A DNA stretch of 48,169 bases from Desulfurococcales archaeon (GTDB lineage Archaea > Thermoproteota > Thermoprotei_A > Sulfolobales > NBVN01). The position numbers and the translations under genes were made by a program. Of the stretch, positions 16,604 through 25,620 are shown in pieces. How positions within the stretch are numbered: the stretch's first letter is position 1; each line of letters begins with the position of its first letter. Under the pieces are notes generated by a model. It saw nothing but the letters and a program-made list of their open reading frames with translations, was not told where the DNA came from and did no database searches. The stretch spans positions 1 through 48,169 of the forward strand of contig JALSOX010000012.1 in the NCBI GenBank assembly GCA_026986255.1. Direction: 5' to 3'.

Positions 16604-17374
16604 TTACTTGATCATGATACGCATAAATTTCCTAGCTATCCAAGAGTACTTGAATATTTTCCTTGCCTCCCTTAAATGATCCTCGTAACCGTGCCTATAC
16701 CTCTGCGAGACATGGAATAAAAGTAACATCTTTGCTTTAACCTCCCTAGCAACGTGGGCTGCCTCAGCCGCAGTCGAATGTTTGTACTCCAATGCTAAGC
16801 CGCTGTCGTTTGACGAGAGTGTCGCATCATGTATTAACACGTCGGGCTCTTCTACGATACCGGAGAGCTTCTCGGGTAATGGGCGAGTGTCGGTGATGTA
16901 GGCAAGCGTCTTCTTACCCCCGAAGCGGAGTACGTATCCGTAAGTAACTATGCCGTGATCAAGTTCTATTGCCTGTGCCACTACGTCGCTGGAGAGCCGT
17001 AACTCGCTATCACCCCTAAGCTCAATAACAGCCACATCGAACCTGGGCCTAAAGTGCAGGAGTTTGAAGTTTTCTAGGAGGTAATCACGTATCCCTTCGG
17101 GCCCTACGATAGTTACCTGCGTTTCGGTGCCTGAGAGTGATCTGGACTGCAACAACGGGATTAGACCTAGTATGTGGTCGCCATGCATGTGCGTTATCAA
17201 GATGTAGCGTATGGAGGCAACACTGAAACCCGCCTCATGTATCCGGTGTTGCGTTCCTTCACCAGCGTCCAGCAGTAGGCGTGTCCTTCCGTAGCAAACA
17301 ATTAGGGAGGGAAGGTCGTCGCTTCCCGGGTATGGCCCTGACGCCCCTAATATGGTTACTCTAATAGGGTTCAA
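16604..17374 (-). CDS. rnz: ribonuclease Z (tRNA 3' endonuclease)
   Basis: Metallo-beta-lactamase-fold nuclease that cuts the 3' trailer from pre-tRNA. The zinc motif is THMHGDHILGL (H62, H64, D66, H67); H140 (ELDHGIVTYG), D162 (YITDTRP) and H221 (LFHVSQRY) complete the site, and KHSTAAEAA is the family's typical stretch. At 256 aa it is shorter than the usual 300 or so, and the exosite arm between residues 150 and 200 is reduced. A member of a related MBL clade cannot be excluded. Its start overlaps the TrmG10-like gene by 4 bp, so both tRNA enzymes are probably co-expressed. Confidence 0.88.
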   Translation of the reverse strand: MNPIRVTILGASGPYPGSDDLPSLIVCYGRTRLLLDAGEGTQHRIHEAGFSVASIRYILITHMHGDHILGLIPLLQSRSLSGTETQVTIVGPEGIRDYLLENFKLLHFRPRFDVAVIELRGDSELRLSSDVVAQAIELDHGIVTYGYVLRFGGKKTLAYITDTRPLPEKLSGIVEEPDVLIHDATLSSNDSGLALEYKHSTAAEAAHVAREVKAKMLLLFHVSQRYRHGYEDHLREARKIFKYSWIARKFMRIMIK

Positions 17375-18426
17375 GGCTTCCTCACCACGAAGATGTCCCT
17401 TGTTAAGGCTCCATGAACCCAGTTAAGGTGTCTCTCCACTATCTTTAAACCGACATCATCAATTATTCCTTCCACATCAACATCCTTTCTTTGAGCGAAT
17501 GCCAAGTAACCGCCGCTGATTAGGGTCTCCGCCGCCTTACTTAAGAAGCATTCCATTAACTCCCGTAACCCTCCACCGCATTGTACCTGCGTTAACCTCC
17601 CGTAAGGTGGATCCGTCCCTATGGAGCCCGCTTCCCGCACAGGCATATCGCACGCGTCAGCTACAAAAACCTGGGGTATACATCCATAATACATGAGGTT
17701 CTCCACTGCCCCGACGACGTGACGTATACTAATATCGCTCCCAACGTACTTAAGACCCATAGCACAAGCCTCAAGCAGGAAACCTCCAACACCGCAGAAC
17801 GGGTCGTAAAACAAACCCTTGGATCCAGCCCTACTCAGGTTCACGAATACCCTACTCCAGAGGGGGGTAAGCGTCCCCGGGAGATATACTGGCCTACGCT
17901 GCGGTGCTCTCGCATCGAATTCACGCATTCTTCTCGTGAAGAGCCTATAGCCAACAATCATGACCCCTTCACTTACTATAACGTCTATTAAGGGGGCGTT
18001 CAATGAACGTGGGGCGCCTTGTAGTGTACTTCGAATCACATTAATCACGTCAGCATACCTTACGTTGTGCCCGTACCTCTTTACCCGTCTAAATGCTATG
18101 TGGCTGAAAGGTAGGTTCCTCAATGTATCATGCTCCTTCAGGAGCCTGCGTAATCCCTCAACACCATCACTTGTTTCAACCGCACCGAACATTATTCCAG
18201 CATATTTAATTAAGGCCGCCCTCCTCCTAAGTACTTCAAAGAGTCCCTCTTCACACTCACCAATGACCACCTGATCTAGCTTGGCGTGGATCTTAAGGTA
18301 TTTGCGCTCAGCTTCGCTAAGCGCTATCAGTTCTGAGTAAGGCAGTGTCCTATGCTCCCCTGATAGGAAGAAGTACGCCTTACTAACCTGTGACAACGTA
18401 TTCATGGTTCCATCACAGTCTTCCAA
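17371..18426 (-). CDS. tRNA (guanine-N2)-methyltransferase, TrmG10/Trm11-like
   Basis: A 351-aa SAM-dependent RNA methyltransferase. The C-terminal half holds the Rossmann core: FYDPFCGVGGFLLEACAMG (motif I) and the N2-guanine catalytic motif TDPPYG. The N-terminal 170 residues would form the ferredoxin-like and THUMP domains that bind tRNA. The order and DPPY motif match archaeal TrmG10, which makes m2G or m2,2G at position 10. Coupled to rnz by a 4-bp overlap; the prs gene lies 9 bp upstream on the same strand, so prs, this gene and rnz may form one transcript. Confidence 0.87.
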   Translation of the reverse strand: MEDCDGTMNTLSQVSKAYFFLSGEHRTLPYSELIALSEAERKYLKIHAKLDQVVIGECEEGLFEVLRRRAALIKYAGIMFGAVETSDGVEGLRRLLKEHDTLRNLPFSHIAFRRVKRYGHNVRYADVINVIRSTLQGAPRSLNAPLIDVIVSEGVMIVGYRLFTRRMREFDARAPQRRPVYLPGTLTPLWSRVFVNLSRAGSKGLFYDPFCGVGGFLLEACAMGLKYVGSDISIRHVVGAVENLMYYGCIPQVFVADACDMPVREAGSIGTDPPYGRLTQVQCGGGLRELMECFLSKAAETLISGGYLAFAQRKDVDVEGIIDDVGLKIVERHLNWVHGALTRDIFVVRKP

Positions 18427-18435
18427 ATGTGTGCT

Positions 18436-19347
18436 TCACCAACCCCACGGAGTGCTGTGTTCCCTAAGCGCGGTGATCAGCTCTGGGCTAACATCCACGT
18501 ACTCTATTAAGTCGTTATTTACCCTGCTGGCTAACGTATTCAACGTAAGCACCTTATTCACACCAGCACCTCTTAATCTCCGTAGAGCTTCACCAACGAA
18601 TAGGCTATGACTCACAACCGCGAATACCGTTGAGGCCCCGCATCTCCGTAGGAAAGATGCTATGTTAGCTACGGTACCACCAGTGCTTATTATATCATCC
18701 ACTATTACGGCCTCTTTACCACCAACATCTATGTTTTCCGGTAACTCATGCCTTATTTGACCGGTGATCCTATCCCTGTGTTTCCTTATTATGAAGTATT
18801 CGCATCCAAGTCCGGATGCAAGCGCCTTAGCTCTATGGGACGCTCCCAAATCAGGCGAAACGACTATGGGGTTCTTAAGACCCATACTCCTTAACTTATT
18901 GGAAAAGACCTTAGAGGGTATGATGTTCTTTGCTTGACCTGCGAAGTGCCTTAGGCTTTCAGGTTTGTGTAGATCCACAACGTAGAGTGCATCCACACCC
19001 ACACTGCTCAGCAACCTCAATACTGTCCTCACGCTAACAGCCTCGCCGGGCAGGAACTCGCGGTCTTGACGTGCGTATGCTAAGTAAGTGAGTACCACCT
19101 TGACGCTGCGTGCGCCATGGTTCCGTAAGGCATCTGCGGCGAAGAGTAACTCCAATAACCTTTTATCTTGCTCAGGATACGTGGTTTGTATTAGAACGAC
19201 GTCCTTACCCTTAACGTTAGCCTCTATCCTAACATATGACTCACCATCCGGGAATACTTTCCTGTAAATCGCTTGGAAGCGGGATCCCAGACTCTCAGCA
19301 ACCTTCCTTCCTATGTCCTCCAGCTCCGGGAACGCTAGTACTATCAT
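18436..19347 (-). CDS. prs: ribose-phosphate pyrophosphokinase
   Basis: Makes PRPP from ribose 5-phosphate and ATP, the precursor for nucleotides, histidine and NAD. 303 aa. Clear motifs: KVFPDGESYVRI near the N-terminus, YLAYARQDREFLPGE (ATP site), VVDLHKPE and the PRPP loop AVIVDDIISTGGTVAN. The length and loop fit the archaeal class. It leads a probable operon with the TrmG10-like and rnz genes and diverges from the radical SAM gene across 111 bp, where the promoters must lie. Confidence 0.96.
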   Translation of the reverse strand: MIVLAFPELEDIGRKVAESLGSRFQAIYRKVFPDGESYVRIEANVKGKDVVLIQTTYPEQDKRLLELLFAADALRNHGARSVKVVLTYLAYARQDREFLPGEAVSVRTVLRLLSSVGVDALYVVDLHKPESLRHFAGQAKNIIPSKVFSNKLRSMGLKNPIVVSPDLGASHRAKALASGLGCEYFIIRKHRDRITGQIRHELPENIDVGGKEAVIVDDIISTGGTVANIASFLRRCGASTVFAVVSHSLFVGEALRRLRGAGVNKVLTLNTLASRVNNDLIEYVDVSPELITALREHSTPWGW

Positions 19348-19458
19348 TTTCGCCCCCGTCTTCTAATTTCGCTGTTTCCTTTTGATGTATTTCGGTGTTA
19401 CTCGATAACTTAATCCTTTGCGTAAATATTACTTCCTTGAGTATGTTGGTGGTGCTGA

Positions 19459-20541
19459 ATGCCTAAGAAGCCCGACATTTCTAAACCTTGGGTGAGGGAA
19501 GCTAGGCATTGGGAACCGCTTGAGAATGGGGGGGTGAAGTGTAACCTATGTTCAAGGAGATGCATAATACAGCCCGAGTCGTATGGGGTCTGCGGTGTCA
19601 GGTATAATCACGGCGGCAAGTTATACACGCTAGTTTACGGTTTACTCACAGCTGCGAACGTGGATCCCATAGAGAAGAAGCCCCTCAGCCATTTCCATCC
19701 TGGTTCGCTAGTGATGTCGATCTCTACCGCTGGATGCAATTTCATGTGTAAGTTCTGCTTGAACTGGACCATAAGTCAAGCACGTCAAGATAAGGTTGCC
19801 GGGGACTACTTTACCACGGAGGAGGTTGTGAGCCTGGCCTTAAGGTATGGGGCTGACGGTATGAGTTACACCTACAACGAACCCACAGTCTTCTATGAGT
19901 TCATGATCGACACAGCCAAGTTAGCGGTGAGGCGCGGTTTGTTTAACACTATAGTGACTAACGGGTATATGACCCCCGAAGCCATACAGGAACTAGCGCC
20001 TTACTTAGATGCCGCGACAGTTGATGTTAAGGGGAACGCTGATCCATCCTTCTATAGGAAATTCATGGGCGTGAGCGACCCTTCACCAATATTCGACGCC
20101 CTACTCGAGCTCAGGAGACATGGAGTGTTCATAGAGGTGACGGATCTTGTCGTTCCAAGATATGGTGAGGATGAAAACGCCCTCAGGAAACTGACTAGCT
20201 GGATAGTGGATAACCTCGGTCCCGACACTCCTTTCCATATATTGAGATTTCACCCAGACTTCCTCATGCGTGACGTGCCTTCAACACCGTTGAGGACTCT
20301 GGAGAAGCATGCTGAGATAGCTAAGGAATGTGGACTGAGTTACGTCTATATAGGGAACGTGCCTGGACATCCCTTAGAGCATACTTACTGTCCTGAGTGC
20401 GGGGCGCTCCTAGTGCGGAGATATGGCTTCGACATAATCGAGTGGAATTTAAGTGAAGACAATAGATGCCCTAAGTGCGGACATAAGATCAACATCATTG
20501 GAAAGTATAAGAGGCGCCCAAGACATCTGCTCTGGTGGTGA
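19459..20541 (+). CDS. amrS: AmrS-type radical SAM enzyme (AmmeMemoRadiSam system)
   Basis: A 360-aa radical SAM protein. The 4Fe-4S/SAM motif is AGCNFMCKFCLNW (about 93-105). Before it sits a cysteine set (KCNLCSRRCII... YGVCGVR) typical of the pyruvate formate-lyase-activase-like AmmeMemoRadiSam proteins, and YNEPTVFYEF is a family hallmark. The C-terminus adds a zinc ribbon (CPECGALL...CPKCGHK). Reaction unknown. The partners AMMECR1 and Memo are not in the window. The gene ends 4 bp before the GPN GTPase start, suggesting one transcript. Confidence 0.9.
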   Translation: MPKKPDISKPWVREARHWEPLENGGVKCNLCSRRCIIQPESYGVCGVRYNHGGKLYTLVYGLLTAANVDPIEKKPLSHFHPGSLVMSISTAGCNFMCKFCLNWTISQARQDKVAGDYFTTEEVVSLALRYGADGMSYTYNEPTVFYEFMIDTAKLAVRRGLFNTIVTNGYMTPEAIQELAPYLDAATVDVKGNADPSFYRKFMGVSDPSPIFDALLELRRHGVFIEVTDLVVPRYGEDENALRKLTSWIVDNLGPDTPFHILRFHPDFLMRDVPSTPLRTLEKHAEIAKECGLSYVYIGNVPGHPLEHTYCPECGALLVRRYGFDIIEWNLSEDNRCPKCGHKINIIGKYKRRPRHLLWW

Positions 20542-20545
20542 GTTA

Positions 20546-21358
20546 ATGTATTACATCTTAATTTCCGGTCCTGCGGGTTCGGGGAAGTCAACGCTAGTTA
20601 AGTCTCTTGGTGAGTGGATGGAGGATCATCAGATGGATGTTGTGAGGGTGAATTTCGATCCCGCTGCTGAGGTCCTTCCTTACACGCCTGACGTTGATGT
20701 GCGGAGATATGTTAATGCCCGCGACCTAATGATCAAGCACGGGTTAGGCCCTAATGGCGCGATGATAGCTAGTGTTGATTACTTAGTGAATTACGTTACT
20801 GACATAAGGAATGAAGTGGAGGAATCGCGTGCTAATTACGCGTTAGTTGACTTGCCTGGCCAGTTGGAAGTCATAGCGTTCAGGCGCCTAGGACCTGTGA
20901 TAATCAAGGAGTTAGTTAGGGGTTACAAGTCCGCCATGGTTTTCCTAGTGGATGTTAGGCTAGCTGCTGAGATGTCTTCCGCACTTTCAATAACTCTCCT
21001 CGCGCTTTCAACCCTTTACAGGTTAGAACTCCCGTTAACGTTAGCACTTAATAAGATCGATCTAATCACTGCTGACCTGTCAAACCCTAATGAGCTATCC
21101 GCGGCACTTAGGAACAACGTGAACCTTATGAAGCTCCTTGAAGATACCCATAGCTGCGCGGAATTAGCCCTATCAACGGTCTTCGTGGATCCGGAGATCA
21201 GTGAGAATCTGTGCAGAGTAGTGAAGGATGCCTTCAGTGAGGTTATCCCCCTCTCAGCTAGGGAGGGTTACGGCATTGATTCACTCTACGCCGCCACCCA
21301 GAGGGTTTTGGCTGGAGGCGAGGATTTCCTCACCGAAGAACCCAGCGGGTTCTACTAA
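20546..21358 (+). CDS. GPN-loop GTPase
   Basis: A 270-aa GTPase of the GPN family, which in eukaryotes helps assemble RNA polymerases and in archaea forms dimers of unsettled role. P-loop GPAGSGKS (8-15), the defining GPN triplet at residues 68-70 within HGLGPNGAM, the G3 motif DLPGQ and ALNKIDL (G4) are all present. I start at ATG 20546 (MYYILISGPAG), 4 bp after the previous stop and behind GGTGGTGAG, rather than at an ATG 93 bp upstream that lies inside the radical SAM gene. Confidence 0.93.
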   Translation: MYYILISGPAGSGKSTLVKSLGEWMEDHQMDVVRVNFDPAAEVLPYTPDVDVRRYVNARDLMIKHGLGPNGAMIASVDYLVNYVTDIRNEVEESRANYALVDLPGQLEVIAFRRLGPVIIKELVRGYKSAMVFLVDVRLAAEMSSALSITLLALSTLYRLELPLTLALNKIDLITADLSNPNELSAALRNNVNLMKLLEDTHSCAELALSTVFVDPEISENLCRVVKDAFSEVIPLSAREGYGIDSLYAATQRVLAGGEDFLTEEPSGFY

Positions 21359-21418
21359 AGAACCTTAAACTTGTTCATGATTTAAAGATAATTATAGTGA
21401 ACTGAACCCCACAAGAGC

Positions 21419-21426
21419 TTTTATTT
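21419..21426 (+). promoter_or_regulatory. TATA box of the acyl-CoA synthetase beta gene
   Basis: TTTTATTT preceded by GAGC. A start near 21448 leaves an 8-nt leader before the ATG at 21456 and excludes the upstream GTG at 21444. Confidence 0.45.
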
Positions 21427-21455
21427 CCCCCACGTAGTGTTAAGTGGGTTTCACC

Positions 21456-22166
21456 ATGAGTGCCGCGGAAAAGGTCAAGCGGATTATTGAGGAAGCAAAG
21501 AAAGAGGGCAGGACAAAGCTACTAGAACATGAAGCTTACGAAGTCCTTGCAGCATACAACCTGCCTGTCCCTAAGGCTGCACTAGCTAAGAGTGAGGATG
21601 AGGCCGTTAAGATAGCCAACGAGATCGGCTACCCTGTCGTACTCAAGATAGTGAGCCCTGACATAGTCCATAAGTCGGACGTGGGTGGGGTTAAGATTAA
21701 TTTGAAGAACGAGGATGACGTGAGGAAAGCATTCAAGGACATCATGGGGAGCGTCAAGGAGAAAGCACCTAACGCTAGAATTACCGGCATTCTAGTGCAA
21801 GAGATGGTTCCCGAGGGGCTCGAGGTAATAGTTGGTGCCACACGGGACCCGACCTTCGGGCCGGTACTGCTCTTCGGTTTGGGCGGGATCTTCGTGGAGG
21901 TGCTTAAGGACGTGAGCTTCAGGATAGCACCAGTAACGAGGTACGATGCGGAGACCATGCTCAGCGAGATTAAAGCCTCTAAACTGTTAGAGGGATATAG
22001 AGGCATGCCGCCTAGGGATAAGGAAGCACTAGTCAACATCATAATAAACCTCTCAAGGTTCATGGAGGAGCAAGACTCCGTAAGCGACGTCGACCTTAAC
22101 CCCATAATGGCTTTCGAAGTTGGCAAGGGAGCTAAGATCGCTGACGCACGTGTACTGATAAAATGA
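21456..22166 (+). CDS. ADP-forming acyl-CoA synthetase, beta subunit
   Basis: ATP-grasp subunit of the ADP-forming acetate/acyl-CoA ligase, which makes ATP from acyl-CoA, ADP and phosphate at the end of archaeal peptide and sugar fermentation. 236 aa, right for a separate beta subunit. It shows KIVSPDIVHKSDVGGVKI (the nucleotide/phosphohistidine region), LVQEMVPEGLEVIVGATRDP and SDVDLNPIMAF. I use ATG 21456 (MSAAEKV). No alpha subunit lies beside it; the next gene is a coiled-coil protein 30 bp away. The alpha subunit must be elsewhere, or the protein has another partner. Confidence 0.9.
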   Translation: MSAAEKVKRIIEEAKKEGRTKLLEHEAYEVLAAYNLPVPKAALAKSEDEAVKIANEIGYPVVLKIVSPDIVHKSDVGGVKINLKNEDDVRKAFKDIMGSVKEKAPNARITGILVQEMVPEGLEVIVGATRDPTFGPVLLFGLGGIFVEVLKDVSFRIAPVTRYDAETMLSEIKASKLLEGYRGMPPRDKEALVNIIINLSRFMEEQDSVSDVDLNPIMAFEVGKGAKIADARVLIK

Positions 22167-22196
22167 CGCCTAAAATCCTTCTAGAAGGGTTGAGTC

Positions 22197-23078
22197 TTGC
22201 AAAATGTGAGTGACGAAGAGAAACTCCTGCAACAAATAGATGAGCTACGGGAACAGATAAAGCACCTTAAAGAACAGAGGGCCGAGGTAGCATCAAGGAT
22301 TAGGGAGCTGAAGGCCGAGAGAAGGGAACTGATAGAGAAGATAAAGGGCTACAGAAGCGAATTACAGAAGCTCCGTGAGACACTTAACGGGCTCAAGGAA
22401 GAACGTCAAAACCTGATAGGCCAGAGACGCGAACTTATTAAGAAAATCAGGCAAGTCAAGTCCAAGTTATTCGATAAGAAGAGCGCCCTGAGTAACGCCC
22501 GAGATGCCAACATAACCATAGGGAAGATTAGGAGTAGAATTGACAGACTCGAGTGGAGAATAATAACTGAGTCACTTCCGCTTGAGGAGGAGAACCGCAT
22601 AATAAGGGAGATAGCCCGCCTAGAGGCAATGCTTGAGAAAGCCCTTGAAGCGCGAAGAGCATATGAGGAGTGCAAAGAACTTAAAGCCGAGCTAAAAAGT
22701 CTGATGATAGAGCTAAACGACGTAAACAAAAAAATCAACGATATATCAGAGAGGATAAATAACATACGAAGCCGTATTGGAGCATTGAAGGGGGACGTGA
22801 ATAATCTCCAGCAAGAAATAGATAAGAGAAGCAAGGAAATCATGGAGAACGCGCAGAAATTAGCTGAAATAACAGAGCAACTCAACGAGATAGTACCTAA
22901 GTATCGTGAGGCACAGAGTAAGCTACGTGAGATTCGGCTGGGCAGGAAGAAAGCTATGGAGGAAGCCATACTAAGCAAGAAGCGTGAGGAGGCTGAGCGA
23001 AAGCTTAGGGAGGGGAGGAGATTAACCATAGAAGATCTGAAGGTCCTCTACGGTCTAGAGGATGGGGGAGGCGCCTAG
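22197..23078 (+). CDS. archaeal coiled-coil protein (COG1340-like)
   Basis: A 293-aa protein that is nearly all coiled coil: repeated heptads from residue 5 to about 265 (IDELREQIKHLKEQRAEVAS and similar), rich in E, K, R, I and L. The length and layout match the uncharacterised archaeal coiled-coil family COG1340. The TTG start has AGAAGGGTTGAG upstream; a GTG three codons in is an alternative. The short C-terminus (LTIEDLKVLYGLEDGGGA) is not coiled. It follows the acyl-CoA synthetase gene by 30 bp, probably in one operon, without a clear functional link. Confidence 0.85.
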   Translation: MQNVSDEEKLLQQIDELREQIKHLKEQRAEVASRIRELKAERRELIEKIKGYRSELQKLRETLNGLKEERQNLIGQRRELIKKIRQVKSKLFDKKSALSNARDANITIGKIRSRIDRLEWRIITESLPLEEENRIIREIARLEAMLEKALEARRAYEECKELKAELKSLMIELNDVNKKINDISERINNIRSRIGALKGDVNNLQQEIDKRSKEIMENAQKLAEITEQLNEIVPKYREAQSKLREIRLGRKKAMEEAILSKKREEAERKLREGRRLTIEDLKVLYGLEDGGGA

Positions 23079-23172
23079 CACGTAATGTTTTCTTCCTGAC
23101 GCTAAGGTGCTGAGCTAATGATACAATAGTTTTTAACGCAGAGTACATGGTTAAGGTTAATTAGTGGTATTG

Positions 23173-23214
23173 ATGAACCTTGATTTAGGTGATGTGCGGG
23201 GGCCCAAGGAGTGA
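23173..23214 (+). CDS. possible 13-codon leader ORF
   Basis: ATG at 23173 begins the peptide MNLDLGDVRGPKE, whose TGA overlaps the GTG of the next gene by 4 bp (GTGA at 23211-23214), the same coupling used by real gene pairs here. An AT-rich GTTTTTAACG around 23130-23139 predicts transcription start near 23160. It may be a translated leader that reloads ribosomes at the downstream gene, or chance. Confidence 0.3.
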   Translation: MNLDLGDVRGPKE

Positions 23215-24287
23215 GTGTGGAGCGTACCTTAGTGCTGGCGATAGACTTCGATGATGATTTAGGGCGTGTTGGAATTAAAACCCCTGTCATAGGTTATGAG
23301 GAGGTACTTGCAGCCGCAGAGAGGTACGCGTTGGTCAGGCCTCAAGACGCGGATCTTAACACGATATTCACTGCCCTCAAGGTTTACAGGGACTTAAGGA
23401 GCGAGGGACACGACGTTGAGATAGCCTTAGTTGCGGGGCACGAGAAAGGAGGCGCTAGGGCCGGGCTTAAACTCAAGGAGCGCTTAGAGAGCGTTGTTAA
23501 GCGTCTCGGAGTTACGTCAGCGGTTGTGGTGGTCGATAGCGCCGAGGATGAATCAGTAATGCCTATCGTTGAGTCCATAGTCAAGGTCGTAGCTGTTGAG
23601 AAAGTCGTTGTCGAGCAATTGAGAGGCGTTGAGGAAACCTACGTCTTGCTGGGGCGGTATATTAGGAAAGCCCTTGAAGAGAGACGCTTCGCTAAATTCT
23701 TCTTAGGGGTTCCTGGATTATTAATCCTCACGTACGCATTAGTTGCTAACAGCCCCTACAGCAGGTACGCATCAGCACTAACCCTAACCATACTAGGCTT
23801 AATCCTCATAGCTAAGGGATTCGGGGTAAGCGCCGGTATTTCAAAGTGGTGGAGGGCCTCCCCAATAACGAAGCTCTCCTTGATGCTTACCATCGTCTCG
23901 CTGAGCCTAACCGCCGTCATAACTTACACAACGCTGTATTCCAGGGGCTTCGCACTCGACATAATCTCAGTAGCTGTCTACATAAACAACATCCTCCCTT
24001 ACGCGGTGGTGTCCGTAATCCCCTTGATTGCCGGAAGGATTGCTTTTAGGATACTTAAGAGATCCTTCAAAGTGTGGAGAGAGATCATGGCGCTAGCAAT
24101 ATTAGCAATAGTATATCAATTCTTCACTAACATGGCTAAGATCATCCTAGCTTCCGGAACCAGCAACCTAAATGAGATAATGAGGTTACTCAATGAGAAC
24201 TACCTCATTCAGACGTTAATACTGTATATAGGGATAATAATGACGGTATCCGTAACCATGTACGCTATAGAGAAGGAATTAGTGTGA
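23211..24287 (+). CDS. DUF373-family membrane protein
   Basis: A 358-aa protein with a soluble N-terminal half and a membrane C-terminal half. Residues 1-150 (TLVLAIDFDDDLGRVGIKTP, then VEIALVAGHEKGGARAGLK) form an alpha/beta domain typical of archaeal DUF373 proteins. From about 162 on there are six hydrophobic segments, beginning with FFLGVPGLLILTYALV. The aspartate-rich start suggests metal or nucleotide binding, but activity is unknown. GTG start, overlapped by the stop of a 13-codon upstream ORF. Convergent with uppS. Confidence 0.85.
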   Translation: MSVERTLVLAIDFDDDLGRVGIKTPVIGYEEVLAAAERYALVRPQDADLNTIFTALKVYRDLRSEGHDVEIALVAGHEKGGARAGLKLKERLESVVKRLGVTSAVVVVDSAEDESVMPIVESIVKVVAVEKVVVEQLRGVEETYVLLGRYIRKALEERRFAKFFLGVPGLLILTYALVANSPYSRYASALTLTILGLILIAKGFGVSAGISKWWRASPITKLSLMLTIVSLSLTAVITYTTLYSRGFALDIISVAVYINNILPYAVVSVIPLIAGRIAFRILKRSFKVWREIMALAILAIVYQFFTNMAKIILASGTSNLNEIMRLLNENYLIQTLILYIGIIMTVSVTMYAIEKELV

Positions 24288-24304
24288 TCGTCACATACTT
24301 CAAT

Positions 24305-25153
24305 TCATTTCCCAAAACGCCGTTCCCTCCTCTGATATGACCGTATTGCTCTCCAGAGATCTATTTTCCTGAACTCAGGCCAGTACGCTTCACAGAAGTA
24401 CAGTTCACTGTAGGCTATTTGCCATAAAAGGAAATTACTGACACGCAACTCACCAGAGGTTCTGATAACCAAGTCGGGCTCGTCAAGCCCATCTAGTTTC
24501 AGGTGCGATGTTGAGAGATATTTCCTGAAGACTTCCTCGGTTATTTCCTCGGGCTTAACCCTACCTTTTAGTATGTCTTCGGCTAGTAACTGAACAGCCG
24601 ACACTATCTCTTGACGCCCGCCATAGCAAAGAGCCACGTTTAAGTACCTTTCATTGTAGTGCTTACTGCGTTCCTCAATCACCCTTATCTTCTCTCGAAT
24701 ATTTGGAGGTATGATGTCTAATCTTCCAATGAATTTCACCCTTATTTTCCTTTCATCAATTACCCCCTCTTCAAGCATTTCGCTTATTCCTCGCTCGAGT
24801 AACGAAAGTAAGTGCTCCCGTTCTCTCTTTGATCTCTTAGTGCAGTTCTCGTATGACATAGCGTATATGGTAACAGCCTTCACACCGAGATCCCATAACC
24901 AGTCCAGCACCTCCTTCAGCCGCTCATAACCATACTCATGACCCTCTATAGGGTCAAACCCCAAGAAGCGGGCCCACCTTCTGTTCCCGTCGGGTATTAT
25001 AGCTACGTGCCTAGGTATGGGACCACCAGATATTTGCGACCACAACCAAAGCTCATATAGTTTATACACAGGCCTCAAGAGCGGGTCAGCGACGCGCTGA
25101 AGCCTTCTCAGTACCCTCGCTACTACCTCCTTTCTCTTTCCCGTACCAGTCAT
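24305..25153 (-). CDS. uppS: cis-prenyltransferase (polyprenyl diphosphate synthase)
   Basis: Extends farnesyl or geranylgeranyl diphosphate with cis isoprene units to make the lipid carrier for protein glycosylation. 282 aa. [14 protein letters not shown] (about 48-61) contains the catalytic aspartate; [16 protein letters not shown] and the C-terminal [19 protein letters not shown] with SELYF complete the signature. The RTSGE motif is the classical substrate-binding one. ATG start about 23 bp from a minus-strand CTTTTAA box, so probably leaderless. Diverges from eS8 over a palindromic promoter. Confidence 0.95.
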   Translation of the reverse strand: MTGTGKRKEVVARVLRRLQRVADPLLRPVYKLYELWLWSQISGGPIPRHVAIIPDGNRRWARFLGFDPIEGHEYGYERLKEVLDWLWDLGVKAVTIYAMSYENCTKRSKREREHLLSLLERGISEMLEEGVIDERKIRVKFIGRLDIIPPNIREKIRVIEERSKHYNERYLNVALCYGGRQEIVSAVQLLAEDILKGRVKPEEITEEVFRKYLSTSHLKLDGLDEPDLVIRTSGELRVSNFLLWQIAYSELYFCEAYWPEFRKIDLWRAIRSYQRRERRFGK

Positions 25154-25173
25154 GCTCTCGTAGGTTTCTCCTG

Positions 25174-25187
25174 TTAAAAGCTTTTAA
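25174..25187. promoter_or_regulatory. palindromic divergent promoter of uppS and eS8
   Basis: TTAAAAGCTTTTAA is a perfect 14-bp palindrome. Each half can act as a TATA box: rightward CTTTTAAGG predicts a start near 25211, 11 nt before eS8; leftward CTTTTAACA predicts a start near 25150 at the uppS ATG (25153). The two transcripts would start about 60 bp apart with no overlap. Confidence 0.5.
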
Positions 25188-25221
25188 GGGATATCGTCCA
25201 CAAAGCTCTGGGCTGGAGCCA

Positions 25222-25620
25222 ATGGGTATCTACCAAGGAAAGGATCTCCGGAAAATAACGGGTGGCAGAAGGAGGCCTCATAGGAAGAATAGGAAGTATG
25301 AGCTAGGGCGTTTCCCCACACTAACTATGGTTAGCACTAAGGAAAAGATTGTCACGGTCAGGGTGCGTGGAGGGAACGTAAAGGTCAGGCTAAAGAGGGC
25401 GAAGTATGCGAACGTTGTTGACCCAGAAACAGGGGAGGCGAAGAAGGCAGAGATTCTGAGAGTCGTGGAGACCCCCGCTAACCGTGAGTATGCCCGGAGA
25501 AACATAATTACCAAGGGCGCTATCATAGAAACCTCAGAAGGGCTTGCTAGGGTGACCTCAAGACCTGGACAGGATGGCGTGGTCAACGCCGTCCTCTTAA
25601 AGGAGGAAGCCGAGACCTGA
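25222..25620 (+). CDS. rps8e: 30S ribosomal protein eS8
   Basis: Archaeal/eukaryotic small-subunit protein, 132 aa. The start [20 protein letters not shown] and [11 protein letters not shown] are diagnostic, as is the C-terminal [23 protein letters not shown] at 25222 follows CTGGAGCC. Single gene; the next start is 110 bp downstream. Confidence 0.98.
   Translation: MGIYQGKDLRKITGGRRRPHRKNRKYELGRFPTLTMVSTKEKIVTVRVRGGNVKVRLKRAKYANVVDPETGEAKKAEILRVVETPANREYARRNIITKGAIIETSEGLARVTSRPGQDGVVNAVLLKEEAET

Noticed and set aside
21444..21455. GTG 12 bp upstream as start of the acyl-CoA synthetase gene
   Set aside because: It lies upstream of the start site predicted from the TATA box and adds residues (MGFT) not expected for the family.
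22406..23029. 207-codon open frame opposite the coiled-coil gene
   Set aside because: Serine/leucine-rich translation is the mirror of the Glu/Lys-rich coiled coil; no independent start signal.
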